DNA from: Bog-950 sp964620645
GTDB lineage: Bacteria > Bacteroidota > Bacteroidia > Chitinophagales > LD1
DNA length: 34,609 bases
Direction: 5' to 3'
Assembly (NCBI GenBank): GCA_964620645.1
Contig: CAZUHU010000017.1
Coordinates: forward strand, 1 to 34,609
The notes under the pieces: generated by a model
Databases searched by the model: none
What the model saw: the letters and a program-made list of their open reading frames with translations, nothing else
What the model was told of the DNA's origin: nothing
Part shown: positions 26,323 to 34,315 of the stretch, piece by piece
How the letters are laid out: each line of letters starts with the position of its first letter
How positions within the stretch are numbered: the first letter of the stretch is position 1
Made by a program: the position numbers and the translations under genes

Positions 26323-27200
26323 ATGAAAAAAATATTTACGCTTATCTGTTCTTTATCTACGCTTATACTGTTTGCACAGGATGATATTTTAGGAGAACTG
26401 GCTAAGGAGCAAAAACCGGAGAAGGAGTATGTGAAGTATACTTTTAAAACGGGCCGCATACTTAACGGGCAAAGCGTTGAAATGCTGAGTAAAGGCGGTA
26501 TGGATTTTAGAGTCAGCCACCGTTTTGGCGATATAGCCGGCAGCCCTAACGACCACATCCATACTCTATTTGGCTTTGATAAGGCAGAGGACATCGGGAT
26601 AATGTTTGACTTTGGCGTTACTAATGATTTAAGCCTTGGCATTGGCCGTATGAAGGGCGCCGGGGAGGTTCGTCGCAACGGAGTGGTAATTACCCCCACG
26701 TTACATGAATTGTGGAATGCCAGCATCAAGTATCGTGTGCTAAAGCAAACAAAGGATTTCAAAATACCGATGACGATTGTTTTATACGGCAACGCCGCTA
26801 TAAGTAGCATGCGCCCTAGTAAGGACAGTGTTAGCCTTAATTACTTTGATAAAGGCTACAAGGGTTTTGCCCAGCGCATGACTTACACTGCCCAGGCGCT
26901 TATAGCCATTAAAGCAACGGAGTGGCTATCGGTGCAATTAACACCGGCATTTGTATGGCGTAACAAAGTGCCTTACGATGATAAAAACGGTATGTTCTTT
27001 TTGGGCCTGGGCGCGCGCGCTAAGTTTAACAAGCGCAGTGCTATAGTGTTTGAATACTTCTTACCCATTATTAAAGAAGGCGTGGGCGATAGGCACTACT
27101 TCCCCATGCTGCGCGGTATGAAGAACGCTGCCTTTTATCCAAACCTGCACATAGGTGTAGAGTTTGAAACCGGCGGACACGTGTTTCATATCAACCTTAC
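26323..27200 (+). CDS. DUF5777 family beta-barrel protein, 3' end lost in gap
   Basis: Predicted outer-membrane barrel; 292 residues are visible. Signal peptide MKKIFTLICSLSTLILFAQ; an ATG 6 nt upstream (26317) is equally in frame but MKK is the natural start. Characteristic stretch: GQSVEMLSKGGMDFRVSHRFG, followed by alternating strands ending in aromatics (LGIGRMKGAGEVRR, WLSVQLTPAFVWRN, FLGLGARAKFNKR, FEYFLPI). In Bacteroidota this family is often near YceI and cytochrome-like genes, as here, which suggests a shared envelope redox or lipid role; that is inference. The stop is in or just past the gap: frame 3 after it reads GTWFDL then TAG at 27321, a plausible barrel end. Confidence 0.85.
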
Positions 27201-27300
27201 NNNNNNNNNNNNNNNNNNNNNNNNNNNNNNNNNNNNNNNNNNNNNNNNNNNNNNNNNNNNNNNNNNNNNNNNNNNNNNNNNNNNNNNNNNNNNNNNNNNN
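27201..27300. other. Assembly gap (100 N)
   Basis: Exactly 100 N, a placeholder of unknown true length, hiding the end of the DUF5777 gene and possibly more. The 65 nt between the gap and Hsp20 hold only the possible tail of the barrel gene and the hsp20 leader. Confidence 0.98.
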
Positions 27301-27365
27301 CTGGCACTTGGTTTGACTTATAGCTGTCATCAAACACAATTACTAAAACAAAAAACATAAGACGT

Positions 27366-27815
27366 ATGACACTGTTAACAGTTAAACCGGAAAATGGAAG
27401 ATATAACTTCCCACGTTTCTCAAACTTAATCGACAGTTTTTTCGAAAACGAATTTCCTAACGTGCATGGTGGCGACCTTTTTAAAACACCGGCCCTGGTA
27501 AACATTAAGGATACCAAAGAAGGGTATACCATTGAGGTGGCTGCTCCCGGCTTTAAAAAGGAAGACATTAGTGTAAAAGTGGAAGGTAACCTGCTTACCA
27601 TTAGTGCAGAAACGAAGCAGGAAAGCGAGGTGAAAGAAGATAAGTACACCCGCAAAGAATTTAACTTCAGTTCTTTCAAGCGCAGCTTTACGTTGCCGAA
27701 AACAATTGAAGTGGCGAAAGTTGGCGGTAACTACGAGAACGGAATTTTAACCGTTACTCTTCCTAAAAAGGAAGAAGCCAAAGAAACCGGCACTTTCGAA
27801 ATCAAAATTTCATAG
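27366..27815 (+). CDS. Hsp20/alpha-crystallin small heat-shock protein
   Basis: A 149-aa ATP-independent holdase that keeps unfolding proteins soluble until DnaK/DnaJ can act. The alpha-crystallin domain spans about residues 40-135, beginning PALVNIKDTKEGYTIEVAAPG and containing FKKEDISVKVEGNLLTISAE and the conserved ENGILTVTLPK (GxLxxxxP type). The short N-terminal arm (PRFSNLIDSFFENEF) and C-terminal tail (FEIKIS, ending in an IxI-like KIS) are typical. Followed by two hairpins, the second a strong terminator. Its promoter may be in the gap. Confidence 0.95.
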   Translation: MTLLTVKPENGRYNFPRFSNLIDSFFENEFPNVHGGDLFKTPALVNIKDTKEGYTIEVAAPGFKKEDISVKVEGNLLTISAETKQESEVKEDKYTRKEFNFSSFKRSFTLPKTIEVAKVGGNYENGILTVTLPKKEEAKETGTFEIKIS

Positions 27816-27829
27816 CATTGGTTTTAGAG

Positions 27830-27899
27830 CTGCCGTTTGGGTAAGGCGGCAGTTTCTGGGTTGAATGGGGCCCCCGATTTATCGGGGGCCTTTCTTTTT
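27830..27899 (+). terminator. Tandem hairpins with Rho-independent terminator after hsp20
   Basis: The first hairpin is CTGCCG (27830-27835) with CGGCAG (27847-27852) then TTT. The second and stronger is GGCCCCCGA (27869-27877), loop TTTA, TCGGGGGCC (27882-27890), followed by TTTCTTTTT (27891-27899). The second is a clear terminator. Confidence 0.92.
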
Positions 27900-27939
27900 G
27901 ATGACCTGCTTGTTTATCTTGCTTTTAAATTGAACTAAA

Positions 27940-28866
27940 ATGGATTTCGGACGAGTTGATGATGTAGATAAGGTTGACTTTACCATGCCCAAGGATGATA
28001 AGGTAACCACACAACTGTTTAAAGAACTGGGTAACAAGAAAGCAAAGAAGCCACAGATTTATATCGGATGCGCCAAGTGGGGCCGTACAGATTGGATTGG
28101 CAAACTGTACCCACCCAAAACAAAGCAGGCGGATTTCTTAAAAGAGTATGTAAAGCATTTTAACTGCATTGAGCTTAACGCCATGTTCTATCGGCTTTTT
28201 CCAAAGCCAACCGTACAAAAATGGGCCGACCTTGCAGGTGATGATTTTCGCTTCTGCCCCAAGTTCACCAATATCATCACTCACATCCGCTGGTTGAAGA
28301 ATGTAGAGAAAGATACCGATGCTTTTTTAGATACGGTTTCTGTGTTTGGTAAAAAATTGGGCACCTCATTTATTCAGTTGAACGACCGCTTTGGCCCCAA
28401 GCAAAAAGAGCAGATACATGCTTATCTAAAATCGCTGCCGAGGGATTTTGATGTAGCGATAGAGTTCCGGCATCCTGATTGGTTTATAAAATCGGCAGAA
28501 GTAGATGAAATGTACGCGCTGATGAAAGAGTTGGGAGTTAGCAGTATTATAACAGATACGGCAGGCCGAAGGGATGTAATGAGTATGAAACTTACCACGC
28601 CAACTGCTTTTATCCGTTTTGTAGGTAATAGCCTGCATAAAACCGATTTTGAGCGCATTGATGATTGGGTAAACCGTATTGATAAGTGGCTGGATAGCGG
28701 CCTTGAAACACTTTACTTTTTCATCCACCAGCACGATGAATTGTATAGCCCTGAGTTAAGCAAGTACATGATTGATAAGATCAATAAAAAATGCAAGTTG
28801 AATATTGCTCCGCCTAAGTTACTTAACGATGGACCGGACTTGTTTGGTGGCACAAAGAAGAAATAG
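27940..28866 (+). CDS. DUF72 family protein (YecE-like)
   Basis: A 308-aa TIM-barrel-like protein of the DUF72/YecE family, function not established. Family marks: IYIGCAKWGRTDWIGKLYP at about residues 40-58, then FNCIELNAMFYRLFPKPTVQKW, FCPKFTNIITH, FIQLNDRFGPKQ, VAIEFRHPDWF and IITDTAGRRDV. The invariant GC/GTSGW-like start is here GCAKWG. A 35-residue acidic leader precedes the domain (MDFGRVDDVDKVDFTMPKDD). Cytoplasmic. It is followed 23 nt later by pirin. Confidence 0.92.
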   Translation: MDFGRVDDVDKVDFTMPKDDKVTTQLFKELGNKKAKKPQIYIGCAKWGRTDWIGKLYPPKTKQADFLKEYVKHFNCIELNAMFYRLFPKPTVQKWADLAGDDFRFCPKFTNIITHIRWLKNVEKDTDAFLDTVSVFGKKLGTSFIQLNDRFGPKQKEQIHAYLKSLPRDFDVAIEFRHPDWFIKSAEVDEMYALMKELGVSSIITDTAGRRDVMSMKLTTPTAFIRFVGNSLHKTDFERIDDWVNRIDKWLDSGLETLYFFIHQHDELYSPELSKYMIDKINKKCKLNIAPPKLLNDGPDLFGGTKKK

Positions 28867-28889
28867 GGATAAAGATTACTGGAGGATTT

Positions 28890-29762
28890 ATGAATAGATA
28901 CCGGCAGGTAAAAGCGCTGCTGCATGCAGAGTTAAGAAATATGGATGGCTTGTTTGTAAGGCAGGCGTTCCCCACCATGCGCGTTGATATGGTGGACCCT
29001 TTTCTGTTGTTGCATCACGGAGAGATGAAAGTGACAGAGCACATGAATCTTAAACATGCGGGCGTAGCCCCTCATCCACATCGTGGCTTTTCTCCGGTTA
29101 CTTTTATTTTTAAAGGGGGTGTTCATCATCGCGATAGTCGAGGTAACGATAGTACTATTTACGCCGGGGGCGTTCAATGGATGAATGCAGGCATGGGAGT
29201 AATGCACAGCGAGCGGCCTCCAAAAGATATTTTGGCTTTGGGCGGTGTTACTGAAATAATACAGATGTGGGTGAATACTCCTGCTGCACATAAAATGGAC
29301 TTGCCCCGGTACTTTCCGCTTACAAAGGAACAGATACCTGAGTATAGAAATGAAGATGGTAAAATAAGTGTGCATGTTTCTGCAGGCGAATTAATGGGCG
29401 TTAAGGGCCCCATTACTGCAATAAGCCCCGTAAATGCGGCAACCTTAAACCTGCAGGCGGGTGGTCGCATTTATATACCCCTGCCAACAGATCACAATGC
29501 CTTTTTGTATCTACTGGATGGTAAAGTTAACCTGGATGGTTACGGCCTTATGGAACACAAACATGCAGCCGTATTTGAAGCCGATGGCGAAGGTGTTGGG
29601 CTTGAGGTGCTGGAACCCGGTAAAGCTTTGTTGATGAGTGGCCTGCCTTTAAATGAAAAGGTGGTGGCCAACGGGCCATTTGTAATGAACAGCGACACCC
29701 AGATATTGGAAGCCATGCGCGATTACCGCATGGGTAAAATGGGAATACTAATAGAAGATTAG
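28890..29762 (+). CDS. Pirin family protein (metal-binding bicupin)
   Basis: A 290-aa cytoplasmic bicupin; pirins bind iron or another metal, and some have quercetin dioxygenase activity or act as redox-sensitive regulators. Metal ligands are all present: His62 and His64 (PHPHRGFSPVTFIFKG), His106 and Glu108 (MHSERPP). The second cupin starts near residue 165 (AISPVNAATLNLQAGG). The start is preceded by GGAGGA four nt upstream, an unusually good Shine-Dalgarno for this phylum. It lies 23 nt after the DUF72 gene and probably shares its transcript. Confidence 0.94.
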   Translation: MNRYRQVKALLHAELRNMDGLFVRQAFPTMRVDMVDPFLLLHHGEMKVTEHMNLKHAGVAPHPHRGFSPVTFIFKGGVHHRDSRGNDSTIYAGGVQWMNAGMGVMHSERPPKDILALGGVTEIIQMWVNTPAAHKMDLPRYFPLTKEQIPEYRNEDGKISVHVSAGELMGVKGPITAISPVNAATLNLQAGGRIYIPLPTDHNAFLYLLDGKVNLDGYGLMEHKHAAVFEADGEGVGLEVLEPGKALLMSGLPLNEKVVANGPFVMNSDTQILEAMRDYRMGKMGILIED

Positions 29763-29764
29763 CC

Positions 29765-29800
29765 CACCGGCAAACCATTTGCACTGGTGTTTGTTATCTT
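29765..29800 (+). terminator. Possible terminator after pirin
   Basis: CACCGG (29765-29770) pairs with CTGGTG (29784-29789, one G-T pair); CAAA (29771-29774) pairs with TTTG (29778-29781) above a 2-nt bulge. A broken T-rich tract (TTTGTTATCTTT) follows. Weaker than the other terminators here. Confidence 0.4.
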
Positions 29801-29836
29801 TATAAAGCGATTATTTAAAGGACTAAATTTTACAAC

Positions 29837-30247
29837 ATGAAAAGACATGCTACCGCTAACTGGCAAGGCAGCGGAAAAGAAGGTAATGGATTGCTTAGCA
29901 CCCAAAGCACCGTGCTGAATAACACGCAGTACTCATTTAGCACCCGTTTTGCGGATGGCATTGGTACTAACCCGGAAGAGTTGATAGCTGCTGCACACGC
30001 GGGCTGTTTTACTATGAAGCTGAGTTTTGTTTTAGGCGAAGGCGGCTTTACCCCTGAAAACCTGGATACCCGTTGCGATATAACATTTGAAAACGGAGCT
30101 GTGGTACTATCGCACCTTACGGTTAAAGGCAAGGTGCCGGGTATAACTGCTGATAAATTTGAGGAGGCTGTTGCTAACGCCAAAACGAATTGCCCGATAA
30201 GCAAACTGCTTAATTGCAATATTACCTACGAAGCCAACTTAAGCTAA
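29837..30247 (+). CDS. osmC: OsmC family peroxiredoxin
   Basis: A 136-aa thiol peroxidase for organic hydroperoxides, cytoplasmic homodimer. Both redox Cys are present: Cys57 in AAAHAGCFTM and Cys119 in TNCPISKLL, matching the E. coli OsmC Cys59/Cys125 pair. The N-terminal WQGSGKEGNGLLSTQS and middle GTNPEELIAAAHAGC place it in the OsmC rather than the Ohr group. The upstream TATCTTTA (seven of eight to TAnnTTTG) could be its promoter. Part of a stress-related neighbourhood with pirin and hsp20 but transcribed separately. Confidence 0.92.
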   Translation: MKRHATANWQGSGKEGNGLLSTQSTVLNNTQYSFSTRFADGIGTNPEELIAAAHAGCFTMKLSFVLGEGGFTPENLDTRCDITFENGAVVLSHLTVKGKVPGITADKFEEAVANAKTNCPISKLLNCNITYEANLS

Positions 30248-30290
30248 AAAATAGCGCAGGGCCAGTGTGGGCGTTCACCGGCTCCTGCGC
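30246..30290 (-). terminator. Terminator of the response regulator gene (minus strand)
   Basis: GCGCAGG (30254-30260) pairs with CCTGCGC (30284-30290); GCC with GGC (30061-offset positions 30261-30263 and 30280-30282) and GTG with CAC (30265-30267, 30276-30278) extend it to 13 pairs. On the minus strand it is followed by TATTTTTTA (A run at 30246-30251), so it reads as an intrinsic terminator for the leftward gene. Confidence 0.75.
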
Positions 30291-30300
30291 ACGGCACATG

Positions 30301-30320
30301 CGGAGGTCTTAGCCCCTCCG
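30301..30320. other. Second hairpin between osmC and the response regulator
   Basis: CGGAGG (30301-30306) pairs perfectly with CCTCCG (30315-30320) around an 8-nt loop, 3 nt from the stop codon of the leftward gene. There is no T tract on either strand next to it. Role unknown; it may stabilise the 3' end of the leftward mRNA. Confidence 0.5.
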
Positions 30321-30323
30321 TAC

Positions 30324-30755
30324 TTAACTGTTGTTCTTAAGAATGTAGTTGGTACCCACATGTTCCATTATGGTTTCAACATGCCAGGGTTGTAGTGGTT
30401 TTTCGAAGTAGCCGCTTATGATTCCGGTATCAGTAAATTTTTCAACTTCCCAATCTATTATGGCGCCGGTTAGCATAAAAATGCGGGTGTGCCTGTGGTG
30501 CAGGCCGTAGTGTTTGTACGACATAAGGAATTCGTAGCCTCCTATTCGGTGCATGTTTACATCCAGCAAAATAATGTCGGGTGTTCCCACATTGATTACA
30601 AAATCAAGCGCTTCGCGGCCGTCGTAAACTTCAAAAATGTCGGCTGAAACGTTTTCCTGCAGCAATACGCGTCGGCTCAAGTAATGTACGGCGTAATCGT
30701 CGTCAACCAATAGTATTTTGTATTTATTAATAGGGGATTCAATAACGTGTTTCAT
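30324..30755 (-). CDS. Single-domain response regulator (receiver only)
   Basis: A 143-aa CheY-like protein with no output domain. Acidic pocket Asp18-Asp20 (LLVDDDYAVH), phospho-acceptor Asp65 (IILLDVNM), switch Thr96 (FMLTGA) and Lys119 (FEKPLQPW) are all present, so it can probably be phosphorylated. An aromatic near the usual Tyr/Phe switch (Tyr116) is present. No histidine kinase gene lies in the window, so it is an orphan, likely working by protein-protein contact or as a phosphorelay shuttle. The -7 element ends 5 nt before the ATG, suggesting a very short or absent leader. Confidence 0.92.
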   Translation of the reverse strand: MKHVIESPINKYKILLVDDDYAVHYLSRRVLLQENVSADIFEVYDGREALDFVINVGTPDIILLDVNMHRIGGYEFLMSYKHYGLHHRHTRIFMLTGAIIDWEVEKFTDTGIISGYFEKPLQPWHVETIMEHVGTNYILKNNS

Positions 30756-30760
30756 AGAAA

Positions 30761-30768
30761 CAAAGGTA
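30761..30768 (-). promoter_or_regulatory. -7 element of the response regulator gene
   Basis: The minus strand reads TACCTTTG, a perfect TAnnTTTG, ending 5 nt before the ATG at 30755. A start point 5-7 nt after the element would make the mRNA leaderless or nearly so. No -33 element at 19-21 nt. Confidence 0.5.
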
Positions 30769-31058
30769 GATACGTAAGGCTGCTGCGCACGGAGAAGAAA
30801 GCTTCCGGGTAGCTATCCGCTGAAAATAAATTGCTATGTAAAGTGTTGTTACTCAGTATTGGGGAATACATTTAGGTGTACAATCCGCAACATCATCGGC
30901 TTCAGCGCTTCAACAAAGAATGTTAAAGCCAGTGCGAAATTTTAAGTTGTAAGTCACATTTCTCTGCACGTTGTTTAATGTTTAAGCAGTTGACTAATAG
31001 TTGCTTGTAGCTGAATAAACTTACATTCCGGGCTAAATGGCAGTATGCTGTTAAGTAC
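30769..31058. other. Intergenic region with no gene seen
   Basis: A divergent region between the response regulator and the helical-repeat gene. No open frame of note, tRNA or long stem. The only structure I see is a small hairpin, GTATT-GGGG-AATAC, at 30856-30869. Confidence 0.6.
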
Positions 31059-31066
31059 TAGATTTG
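31059..31066 (+). promoter_or_regulatory. -7 element of the helical-repeat gene at 31077
   Basis: TAGATTTG is a perfect TAnnTTTG match ending 10 nt before the ATG, so the leader would be only a few nt. No -33 TTG at the expected distance. Confidence 0.45.
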
Positions 31067-31076
31067 CGTTACCCCT

Positions 31077-32570
31077 ATGGTTAGAAAAACAGATAAGCTG
31101 TTTGATTTTATACAATCAATGACTGCGCACGAGCGTGGTTACTTTAAACAGAATTCGAACAAGAACTCTTACTATGTTATCCTGTTTGATGCTATTTGCA
31201 GGCAGCACGAATACAATGAACGCGAACTAGCGCGCATACTTAAGAAACATGGCTGCGCCCGCAAAATTTCATCGATAAAAGAATACCTGTGGCGCGAGCT
31301 TACCCAGGCTATGGCGCCTTATCATTTAATAAAAACGCCCATAGGTGAGGCTATAGCGCAAATGCAGCGGCTGCATTTAATGAGCAGTAAGGGATTAACT
31401 AAACACATACACCGCGAGCTGGAAGCGCTTAAGAAGTTTTGTCTTAGATACGAATTGTTCGACACACTTTTACATGCGCTGCATTTCGAATTCAGGTTTG
31501 GTTTTCACCAGCTTTCGCTAAACGATAATTACTGGGCGCAGTTTCATGATGCGGTTTATTCCAACATGATTCACATGCAGCTTTCTGAAATACAACACCA
31601 AATTTACCTGAAGGTGGTTCACCAGGCTGCTTTACCTAACAGTAATTACCACCGCAGACAAATCGAAGCCCTTATTCAACATACAGCCCTTAACGACCCC
31701 ATAGTAGAAACCAGCGTACGCCTCAAGATTATTAAGGAAGGGATTATGGATTTGTATGCGCATCTGTTGCGCGATTATGAGGCTATTGTGCGCCACAATA
31801 TGAATGTGATTGAGCTGCTTGAAAAGAAGCCTTACCTGATAAAGGATGGAAGAGAAATAAGCCTGATATGTGCCAACATAGCAACAGCGCTGGCCAATGC
31901 CGGGCAAAGGCACCAGATAGTGGCAGTAATAGATGAGATTATTTCCCGCTTTGATAGTATATCAGATTATACCGCCGATACCCACGGACATGCGCTTGAA
32001 GTGCATGTATTAAAAATGTTGGCGCTGCACGATTTTACGGAGATTCAAAATCTATTGGACCAGTTTAATGACCGCTCGCACCGCATACCGGCAGGCATAA
32101 AGCAAAAGCTGTATTACTACTTTACCATTGCGCTAATTAAAAATGGTATGCACGATGATGCACTGGATTGCATTAATGAAGCCTTTACTTTTTACCGCAA
32201 ACACAAAATGCTTGGGCAGATGTACAGCGACCGCCTGAAGGTGATTCACTTGTTTTTACACTATCAGTTGCGCAACTATGTATATGTAGGCAACCAGGTG
32301 GAAAGCTTTATACGCACTTATAAGCCGGTCAGTAAGGAAAAGGATTACAAGTTGCTGATTGCACGGCACCTTTTAATGGCTGTTAAGGCCTCTGATGGAA
32401 GCGGAAGCCTGAAAAAATTGAAGACATTGCTGTTGAATGATTTTAAAGACAGGGTGAACACCATTTTTATTGATTTTCCGCTGTGGATTGATTGTTTGAA
32501 TACCAATACAGATTATGCAGAAAGCAGCCGGCAACAGGCCAGGGCTGAACTTCTAAAAAAGAAAACCTGA
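31077..32570 (+). CDS. Uncharacterised helical-repeat protein (paralogue of 4616-6073)
   Basis: A 497-aa, all-helical, probably cytoplasmic protein without catalytic motifs, signal peptide or membrane helices. It aligns along its length with the 485-aa protein at 4616-6073: MTAHERGYFKQN at residues 15-26 matches LTATEKMLFKRF at the same position, VILFDAI matches LVLFDLL, and HYQLRNYVYVGNQVESFI near the C-terminus matches HYELKNYLLIEYLITNTK. Compared with that copy it is richer in His and basic residues (KKHGCARK, HKMLGQMYSDRLKVIHLF). The middle part resembles degenerate TPRs (YYYFTIALIKNGMHDDALDC). The function is unknown; a scaffold or protein-interaction role is only a guess from the fold. 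Flanked by its own promoter and a convergent terminator. Confidence 0.85.
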   Translation: MVRKTDKLFDFIQSMTAHERGYFKQNSNKNSYYVILFDAICRQHEYNERELARILKKHGCARKISSIKEYLWRELTQAMAPYHLIKTPIGEAIAQMQRLHLMSSKGLTKHIHRELEALKKFCLRYELFDTLLHALHFEFRFGFHQLSLNDNYWAQFHDAVYSNMIHMQLSEIQHQIYLKVVHQAALPNSNYHRRQIEALIQHTALNDPIVETSVRLKIIKEGIMDLYAHLLRDYEAIVRHNMNVIELLEKKPYLIKDGREISLICANIATALANAGQRHQIVAVIDEIISRFDSISDYTADTHGHALEVHVLKMLALHDFTEIQNLLDQFNDRSHRIPAGIKQKLYYYFTIALIKNGMHDDALDCINEAFTFYRKHKMLGQMYSDRLKVIHLFLHYQLRNYVYVGNQVESFIRTYKPVSKEKDYKLLIARHLLMAVKASDGSGSLKKLKTLLLNDFKDRVNTIFIDFPLWIDCLNTNTDYAESSRQQARAELLKKKT

Positions 32571-32586
32571 ACTCTTACGAAGGTTG

Positions 32587-32639
32587 GGCAGGCGGCCGGT
32601 GAAGTTTTTGTGGGTTAATACCGGTTTGCCTGCCTTTTT
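32587..32639 (+). terminator. Terminator between the helical-repeat gene and the ycaQ-like gene
   Basis: GGCAGGC (32587-32593) pairs with GCCTGCC (32628-32634), and CCGGT (32596-32600) with ACCGG (32620-32624) inside it; five T follow (32635-32639). As at 4592-4617, the T tract ends in TTA, the stop codon of the convergent gene. Confidence 0.85.
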
Positions 32640-33768
32640 AAGCGCTCCAACTTACGCCATTAAAAGCTGCAAATTTTTTAAGCGCTGTATTAAAAGCACT
32701 ATCGAAGGCGCTGCTTCGCCTAAAGCCTTCCTCCAGGTGTAGGCTTTTTATAATTAGCTGTTTAGTACTGCGGTCAGCTTTGCAGTCAATACGGCCTATA
32801 AAGTTATTACTGTACAATATAGGCAGGCAGAAGTAGCCATAACGCCGTTTCTTTTCAGGTACATAGCACTCAATGGTGTAATCAAAACCGAATAGGGTGT
32901 TAATCCGTTTGCGTTGTATAATGCTGTTATCAAAAGGGGAGAGAATATGTGCCTGTTTTTTGCTGCTTGTGCCGTTCAATAACTGCAATGCACTTTCGGT
33001 AGTATAGTAAGGTTTGTCTACTCCTTTTACATGTACCGGTTGAATAACACCTTCCTTAACCAGCCGCTTTATGTTTTTACTGATTGATGGTTTAATGCCA
33101 CGGCGCAGGTAACTTATTTCTTCCTCGTTGGCAAAACCGTTGGCGCGTACGCTGTTTAATATCAGGTGCTGCGCAAACTCATCAGTTGTGGGCTCCTTGG
33201 TGTTTACATCGGCAGGTAGAACCCTCTCGGTTAAATCATAAACTTTTTGAAAGCCTGCCCTTGCTGCAACCATCAGGCTGCCTTGCATAAAGTGCTGTTC
33301 AAGCGCCTGTTTGGTCTCTTTCCAGTTCCACCATCCTGCAGGTTTTTTCTGCTCTTCAAAATGCCTGCTTTGCAAAGGGCCTTCGGCTTTAATGCGGTCA
33401 TACACATAGGCCAGCATCTTTTTGTTGTTATACCAGCTCCAATGGCCTTTGTTGTATTTGTTTTTACGCACCAGGCTAAAGCGGTAGTCGCGCATGGGCA
33501 GGTAGGCAGCTGCATGGCTCCAATACTCAAATACCGTTTTATCTTTTTCTAGTAGTTCATCAAGCAAAGCAGGTTTATAATGCGGCAGCCTGCTATATAA
33601 TACATGGTGGTGTGCGCGTTCCACCACGCTTATGGTATCAATTTGTACATAACCCAGGTGCTCAATTGCATGCTGCACACCGGCCTTGCCTTTACCAAAG
33701 TTATTGCTGTAAATACCCGAGGCCATCAGATGCAGCTTTTGGGCTTGGGATAAGGAAAGGGTTTGCAT
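32638..33768 (-). CDS. YcaQ/AlkZ-like DNA glycosylase (HTH_42 winged-helix family)
   Basis: A 376-aa protein of the HTH_42 family, whose studied members (E. coli YcaQ, Streptomyces AlkZ) remove alkylated bases and unhook interstrand crosslinks. The segment LGYVQIDTISVVERAHHHVLYSR carries the catalytic QxD triplet (Gln-Ile-Asp), the YcaQ-like form, rather than the QxQ of AlkZ. Tandem winged-helix domains follow, and HILSPFDNSIIQRKR plus YGYFCLPILY are family hallmarks. I chose the ATG at 33768 (MQTLSLSQAQKLHL); an in-frame ATG at 33867 would add 33 residues without family similarity. Cytoplasmic repair enzyme, monocistronic. Confidence 0.88.
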   Translation of the reverse strand: MQTLSLSQAQKLHLMASGIYSNNFGKGKAGVQHAIEHLGYVQIDTISVVERAHHHVLYSRLPHYKPALLDELLEKDKTVFEYWSHAAAYLPMRDYRFSLVRKNKYNKGHWSWYNNKKMLAYVYDRIKAEGPLQSRHFEEQKKPAGWWNWKETKQALEQHFMQGSLMVAARAGFQKVYDLTERVLPADVNTKEPTTDEFAQHLILNSVRANGFANEEEISYLRRGIKPSISKNIKRLVKEGVIQPVHVKGVDKPYYTTESALQLLNGTSSKKQAHILSPFDNSIIQRKRINTLFGFDYTIECYVPEKKRRYGYFCLPILYSNNFIGRIDCKADRSTKQLIIKSLHLEEGFRRSSAFDSAFNTALKKFAAFNGVSWSA

Positions 33769-33966
33769 TTTGATTTTGAAGATAACTGCTGTGAAAGTAA
33801 ATACGCGATGGGCGGATTTTAAGTATGGCCATCCATTTAATTTTATAAAAAGAATATCGAACCTCAATTTTTATATAAAATGCTGAAAATCAATATTTAA
33901 GATAGAATACAATGCAATTACCGGAAGCAGTAAGACCACTTTTTCAAATATTTTTTTGGGGTGCCT
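33769..33966. other. AT-rich region upstream of the rRNA promoter
   Basis: No gene seen. It holds the ycaQ-like promoter (TATCTTCA on the minus strand at 33777-33784, weak) and long A/T runs just before the first rRNA promoter that could act as an UP-type element. Confidence 0.4.
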
Positions 33967-33997
33967 ATTGGAAATTGAGTAAAGCCCCTTATATTTG
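33967..33997 (+). promoter_or_regulatory. rRNA operon promoter P1
   Basis: ATTG (33967-33970) as -33 element, a 19-nt spacer, and TATATTTG (33990-33997) as -7, all matching the Bacteroidota consensus TTG-N19-21-TAnnTTTG. A run of T lies just upstream. Confidence 0.8.
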
Positions 33998-34002
33998 CGT
34001 CC

Positions 34003-34078
34003 CGTTTCGGAAAAAGGGTCGTTCTTTTGAAAGCCCGAAACGCAGAAAAAGGAAACTTGCAGTGTAGTGATTACACTG
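34003..34078 (+). other. Structured leader downstream of P1
   Basis: CGTTTCGG (34003-34010) pairs perfectly with CCGAAACG (34035-34042), enclosing GTTCTTTTGAAA (34021-34032), a boxA-like motif. A second hairpin, CAGTGTA-GTGAT-TACACTG, is at 34060-34078. From there to P2 (34079-34315) I see no tRNA or convincing ORF. Confidence 0.55.
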
Positions 34079-34315
34079 TAAATATTAGGCACTCTCTTTC
34101 TACTAAATTGAAGTAGAACTTACGCGTGATGCGGCAAGATGAGAGGCATGATGAGATTCCAAGCGTCTCGCTCAGCGAGAACCAAGCAATCCTTACAAAG
34201 CAGCAATGCAGCCCAGGGCTCAAAGCAAGGTAAACACCTTCCCCGACAGCGCAACCCGAAAACATTCAGTTTTCATTGATAAAAAATAAGCTGCTAAAAA
34301 AAAGTTGAAAATAAA

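Noticed and set aside
27301..27360. 19-residue tail LALGLTYSCHQTQLLKQKT as the end of the DUF5777 protein
   Set aside because: The frame across the gap is arbitrary; another frame ending GTWFDL is a more plausible barrel end.
34071..34265. 64-aa open frame on the minus strand in the rRNA upstream region
   Set aside because: Low-complexity, Cys/Ser-rich translation with no family likeness, lying between two rRNA promoters on the opposite strand; probably chance.
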